The notes beneath the pieces are model-generated. The model worked only from the letters and a program-made list of their open reading frames with translations, was not told the DNA's origin and ran no database searches. 64,000 nucleotides of DNA, taken from Neurospora tetrasperma FGSC 2508 (Eukaryota > Ascomycota > Sordariomycetes > Sordariales > Sordariaceae). The position numbers and the translations under genes were made by a program. Location of the stretch: the NCBI RefSeq assembly GCF_000213175.1, contig NW_009799179.1, positions 1,921,793-1,985,792 of the forward strand. The letters are read 5' to 3'. Positions 60,141 through 64,000 of this stretch are shown in pieces. How positions within the stretch are numbered: position 1 is the stretch's first letter; the number at the start of each line of letters is the position of its first letter.

Positions 60141-60909
60141 GACTGTAAGTGCGTTCTGAGAGCGCTTCGCGGTCTTGACGTGTTCTCGTTCTCGATGTTT
60201 TCCTTTGACATCAAAGCACAATTGATTGTATTTTTCTTGAGGCTTTGACTGTTTCCCCGCGCAATCATGTTGTAAATCAATTGTCCGTCCTGCTTCGCAC
60301 ATTCTCTTCGAAATCGATGTTGGTATGTTTCCGTCGAGAGGTCGTTAACAATGCGGCAGCGGGGTGTTTACGGCAAGTGGTTTCAGGGAAGATGACCAGG
60401 TGTTAGTACACCAGGCCGTTTGGGGTAGTACAGTGAGCCTGCACTAACAGCCTCCTGGTGAGAAGTATTCTCGTTTATGGGACCGCGCGCAGGTAGATGC
60501 ACTATCGTACACTATCGCTACAGGTGTAATTCAGCGCTTTTACTGTTAGTGGGGAAACAGACAACGCAATGCTACAATCGCTTCCGGATTATCACTAATT
60601 GCTTGCTGGAAAGGGGAAGGAGTAGAACGTCATTTGAGAAGCAGTCAATCACGCAAGCAGTCATTGCAATCAAACATTCGGACACCTTTAATCATTAGAA
60701 GGCACTGTCGCAATTCACGATACGGGTCAAGTTTCACCGGTAGAAGTTCATTGCGCTGTTGATAATGATGACCCGTTAACTCCCCGATCCTTGTCCTTCC
60801 TCCCATCCTCTCTGTCCCGATCCCGTCCCGTGCGTGACCCGTCCGTACCCGTACTTAGCCCACAAAGTCAAATCCCAACGTACAGTCCTTCCCCATCCGT
60901 CCTCTCAAT
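60141..60909. other. 3' flank of TAG-family locus 2
   Basis: Probable 3' UTR of locus 2 and intergenic DNA. No gene is seen. Confidence 0.4.
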
Positions 60910-63105
60910 TCACCAACACTCGTAAACCTCCTCCACCTCTTCCTCTTCCTCAATACTCTCCATCTCCAAACTCCAAGCGCACCACTTATTCATATTCCTC
61001 CGCTTACCCAGCACCGCCCTCACCCAAGTCTTCGGCTCCCTCTTGCCCTCCACCTCATCAAAAGCAAATTCATCCCCGTCTCTCCACCGATTGAACTGAT
61101 CGAGCTCGTGAGCATCCAGCAAGCGGAACATGCCCTCGTACATCCAGTACACCTGCTCGTCGTTGCCAATCACGATTTGTTTCTGCCCGTCGGGGTGGTT
61201 GAAGAGGCCGATCACGCCCCAGTCTTCGTCGAGGTCTTCGGGGTCTTTCCAGATGGCGAGGGTGGATTCCCAGGCTGCAAGGGGGTCGGAGGAGTGGTAA
61301 TTGTCTTCGTCCTCGTCGTCAGCGAGGTCGGTGGATGAGAGAAATTCGATGCCGGTGGTGGGTTGATAGTCGGCAGATTCGGTGCGATCGATAAGTTCGA
61401 TGGGTTGGTTGTTGTAATCGTCGTCGACAAAACCGTCTTGACCCTTGGATTCCTACTCCTCGGGGGTAGTGGTGTGGTTCTCGAATTGCTCGCTCTCGGA
61501 CTCCTCTTCATCCTCAATGCTCTCAATAATGGCAATCGCGTTGCTGGTCATGACTCCCTCCTCGGCGTCCGCTTGTTGCTTCTTGTCGAAATCGTCGCGG
61601 GTCACGACGGGGGTTTGGCTGGTCCAGTTGATGAACTCCTGGTACTCGGCCTTTGACATTGGGCGGATCTCGTCGTCGTCTTCGAGGGCGTACCAGTAGC
61701 CGCACGACATTTGGACATAGCGGCAGTTGAGGTCGAGGCGTTCCATGATGAGAATGACTTCAAGATGGGAGGGTGAGAGGTGGGAGTAGTTGTACATGTT
61801 GCCGAAGGAGGAGGTATCGAGAGGGGCGATAGGCGATTGGCTCTTGTCGGCTTGCTTGAGCTCGTTGATGTTTGCCAGTGCGGGATCGTCAATCTTGTTG
61901 TTGACTTTGTTGGTGTCCGGGGTGGAGTACACCGTTTCGGGCGTATCCGGAGTGGTGGCTCTGCTCGCATCGCTATTGGTAGTGTTGTCCGTCTCGGTTG
62001 ACGAGTTGGTGCTGCGCAAGAAGTTAGCGGTTTTGCTGTGAGTATGGGGTAGGATTTGGTTGGATGACTTACTCATTAGACAACCTGCGATTATGGTGAA
62101 GGGAGACGATTCCAGTGTCGACTACCTTCTCGGAGCTGATGTTCTCAGTCTTCTTGTCGGTCAAAAGCTTGTTGTCGGAAGCGATGGCCTTGTTGACTGG
62201 AGTGCTTTGCTTGGTGACCTCGATGGCTTGCTTCTTGGTCTTGGAGATCGAGTGGCACAGTTCGGGTTGATTGGCGACGGCATGCACCCACTTCATCTTA
62301 TCCTCCCTCAGAAAGCGCTCGAAGTCGTGGCCGATACTTGAGGCGGAGGCGCCCATGTCGTCAACTTCGGCGACGTCGGCAATTTTGGAAGCCATGGAGC
62401 TGTTGACCTCGACAATGTCGATGATGGGGAGGACGTGGTGGTAGATATGGTCTTTGGAGTTGTCAACCTCGATGATGTCCATAATGGGGAAGATATGTTG
62501 ATAGATATGCGTCTCATTCTCCTCCCTGATGAAAAGCTCCTCATCAGCGATGCGTGAAGTGGCGTCGCGATTGTCGTTAGTGACGGTGTTAACATTGTGG
62601 ATGAGATCGTCTTGGTGAGAGACTTCGACTACTTGAGCAGACTTGTTGTCCTCGATGATGAGAGGCGCGGTAGCTTGAGCGTCGGTTGACTGGGTGGTAT
62701 TCTTGCGATTGTCGACAATATTGGACTCGTGAGCTGTTTTGTTGACGTCAGTGGATGTGATGTCCCTGAGGGTGGTATCGATGATAGCGTTCATGCGCCG
62801 AGCTTTCGTGATGTTGTCGATCAGGCCGCCTTCCTGACACGAGTCAATGAGGGAGAGTGTTTGAAATTCTTGAGGGGTGCTGAGGATGTTGGGGATCTGA
62901 AAGGTCTCAGTGAAAATGGACACTAAAATGGCATGGTCAGAATTGTCTAGATACCCGAAGCTGCGACTATTGTGGACGACTTACCATGAGCGACGCTTGA
63001 TGCGGCAAAGGATGCGATGGCCATTGCCTTGATGTCAGCAATGGTCGGCAACGCGAGGCGTTGGGTCTGCGCCGTGAAGGCGGAGGACCAGAAGGAGAAA
63101 GTCAT
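60910..63105 (-). CDS. TAG-family protein, locus 2 (three exons, in-frame TAG then 180-codon extension)
   Basis: Exons 63105-62985, 62922-62073 and 62011-61453 give 509 residues to TAG (61455-61453). The same frame is then open to 60910 (180 codons). The body has two copies of the locus 1 block in tandem (HIYQHIFPIMDIIEV and HIYHHVLPIIDIVEV), then DFERFLREDKMKWVHAVANQ. After the phase 2 intron comes YVQMSCGYWYALEDDDEI with EYQEFINW. The extension has VYWMYEGMFRLLDAHELDQF and an acidic end VYECW. The second intron sits at SN(D/E)-TN as in locus 1 and starts GTAAGTCATCC in both. The clear TM helix of locus 1 is not seen. The N-terminus (MTFSFWSSAFTAQ) is mildly hydrophobic. Function is unknown. 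The paralogy is evident, and use of the extension is inferred. Confidence 0.65.
61453..61455 (-). promoter_or_regulatory. Candidate readthrough stop codon TAG, locus 2
   Basis: The coding-strand context is GAG GAG TAG GAA TCC AAG, sharing TAG GAA TCC with locus 1. The next in-frame stop is 180 codons later, and the intervening frame encodes a motif homologous to the one beyond the TAG in locus 1. Confidence 0.55.
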
Positions 63106-64000
63106 TGCGACGATCTGAAGATTGAAGTGGCGTATCACGAAGATGATGAAGTAAGATGATATCGAAAGATGATAAAGGATGTTGAGGCTTCTTTGCTATG
63201 GTGTGCAATGATGCGTGGGATATCCTTATGTTTTTGGATGAGGGAGGAAGGATTCTGAGGCAGGATCTGGGGCAGCGAGGGAGATTCTTATAGCCTCCCT
63301 GGTTGGAACGTGCTTTTAACTGTCGCTGGCGACAGTCGACAGGTTTGGGTGGTTTGTTGACATGGTGATGGTGTTGAGGTTGACATGGCGAACGGATATA
63401 TGACATCTGATTGGTCGGTTTGGGGATCAGGGGTACGAATAGGGCAGGTGAGGACTGAACAGCACTGAACAACAGTGCAGTGTTACGGATAGCACTTCAG
63501 CCCTGTTCAGCTCCGAAATCCATGAACTTCTATGTGGTGCAATTGAGAGCTGTTCGCTTTTTGGGTTGTTGTGAGCGTGGCCCGGCAGCCATACCTAGGT
63601 ACAGAATAGGTGAGTACTGAACAGCGCTGAACAGGAACTCAGTGCTGGGGATGACACTTCACTCCAACGGTGACTGTCGAATCCTCAATCTATGAGCTTC
63701 TCTGTGCTGATATGGAAGCATTTTACCATTACGTTGGTATGAGAGTTCGCTGTCATCCAGCTTCCGGCTTTCTCACGATCTCACATGCCAAGACATACGC
63801 TGACGGGGATGGATAGACAAGGGCGACGGCTGTATTCACATCGTCGAAGACACTCAGCCACGATACCAGCACACTTTGTTCAATTGTAAGAAAGGTAATG
63901 CAGGTAGATATAAGAAGTACGGAAACAAGGTCTACGAAGTTTTGAGGTCAGTTTACCTATGCATTCAGAGGCAGTAAGATCTCATGGTCATGGCATAGGA
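63106..64000. promoter_or_regulatory. Upstream region of locus 2 with TGAACAG motifs
   Basis: Presumed promoter and leader. ACTGAACAG, CTGAACAA and GCTGAACAGG words lie between 63453 and 63640, with reverse-orientation TGTTCAG/TGTTCG words between. Two parallel stretches (63455-63530 and 63615-63700) share ACTGAACAGC..TGAACA, then a CAGTG-N-GATA/GATG-CACTTCA word, so the promoter itself carries a roughly 160-bp degenerate repeat. No gene is seen to the window end. Confidence 0.5.

Noticed and set aside
55852-61455. Introns ending at the conserved TAG (TAG|GAATCC as 3' splice site) in the two paralogs
   Set aside because: This would explain the stops, but neither gene has a GTRNGT-like donor or CTAAC-type branch in the preceding 250 bases, and the sequence before the TAG reads as ordinary coding. 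Not fully excluded without transcript data.

Overview
The window is nuclear DNA of a filamentous ascomycete (Pezizomycotina), most likely a Sordariomycete. It has short spliceosomal introns with GTAAGT-like donors and CTAAC/CTGAC branch sites, a tRNA-Asp with an intron, and fungal-type proteins (DUF3716, 2EXR, a glycine-rich DUF1399 protein). It also has an AT-rich island that looks mutated by repeat-induced point mutation (RIP). The species cannot be named from the sequence alone.

Layout. 2.0-5.4 kb: a SAM methyltransferase with an 8-nt microexon, tRNA-Asp(GTC) and a SHB17-like sedoheptulose-bisphosphatase. 6.4-10.5 kb: a small CAGTCC-ended MITE and two adjacent paralogous DUF3716 genes. 11.3-16.4 kb: a one-TM coiled-coil protein, the proteasomal deubiquitinase UBP6/USP14 and the Arp2/3 subunit ARPC4. 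18.2-25.6 kb: an RRM protein, a second CAGTCC MITE, the mitochondrial pyrimidine nucleotide carrier RIM2 and sorting nexin SNX3. 26.9-34.1 kb: splicing factor SF3A1 and a protein O-mannosyltransferase with a long repetitive tail ending in KDEL. 34.9-37.0 kb: a repeat island with a long-TIR MITE, a perfect hairpin, a decayed pogo-like DNA transposon and a tRNA-derived SINE-like piece. 37.3-44.1 kb: a 2EXR protein and a GRDP/DUF1399 protein. 44.1-49.5 kb: gene-poor, with a recurring CGGG...TCCCG motif. 49.5-50.6 kb: an unknown fungal protein. 50.6-55.3 kb: gene-poor.

The most unusual part is 55.3-63.1 kb. Two diverged tandem paralogs on the minus strand (loci 1 and 2) encode acidic, low-complexity proteins of no family I recognise. 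Each has three coding exons, a shared phase-2 intron with matching donor sequence and a motif of the form M-S-C-G-x-W-(F/Y) followed by an acidic turn and an E-Y/L-x-x-F-x-x-W helix. In both genes the reading frame meets a single in-frame TAG followed by GAA TCC, then stays open in the same frame for 179 and 180 more codons. Each extension carries a further homologous motif copy and ends in a similar E-rich, Cys-aromatic tail. This suggests conserved stop-codon readthrough. It could also be an unrecognised splice, or a shared decayed end.

Apart from the two tandem paralog pairs (DUF3716 and the TAG family), the genes are unrelated housekeeping functions: ER glycosylation, splicing, proteasome, actin nucleation, mitochondrial nucleotide transport, endosomal sorting and carbon metabolism. 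Exon boundaries were read by eye from splice consensus, frame continuity and family knowledge. No alignment or expression data were available.
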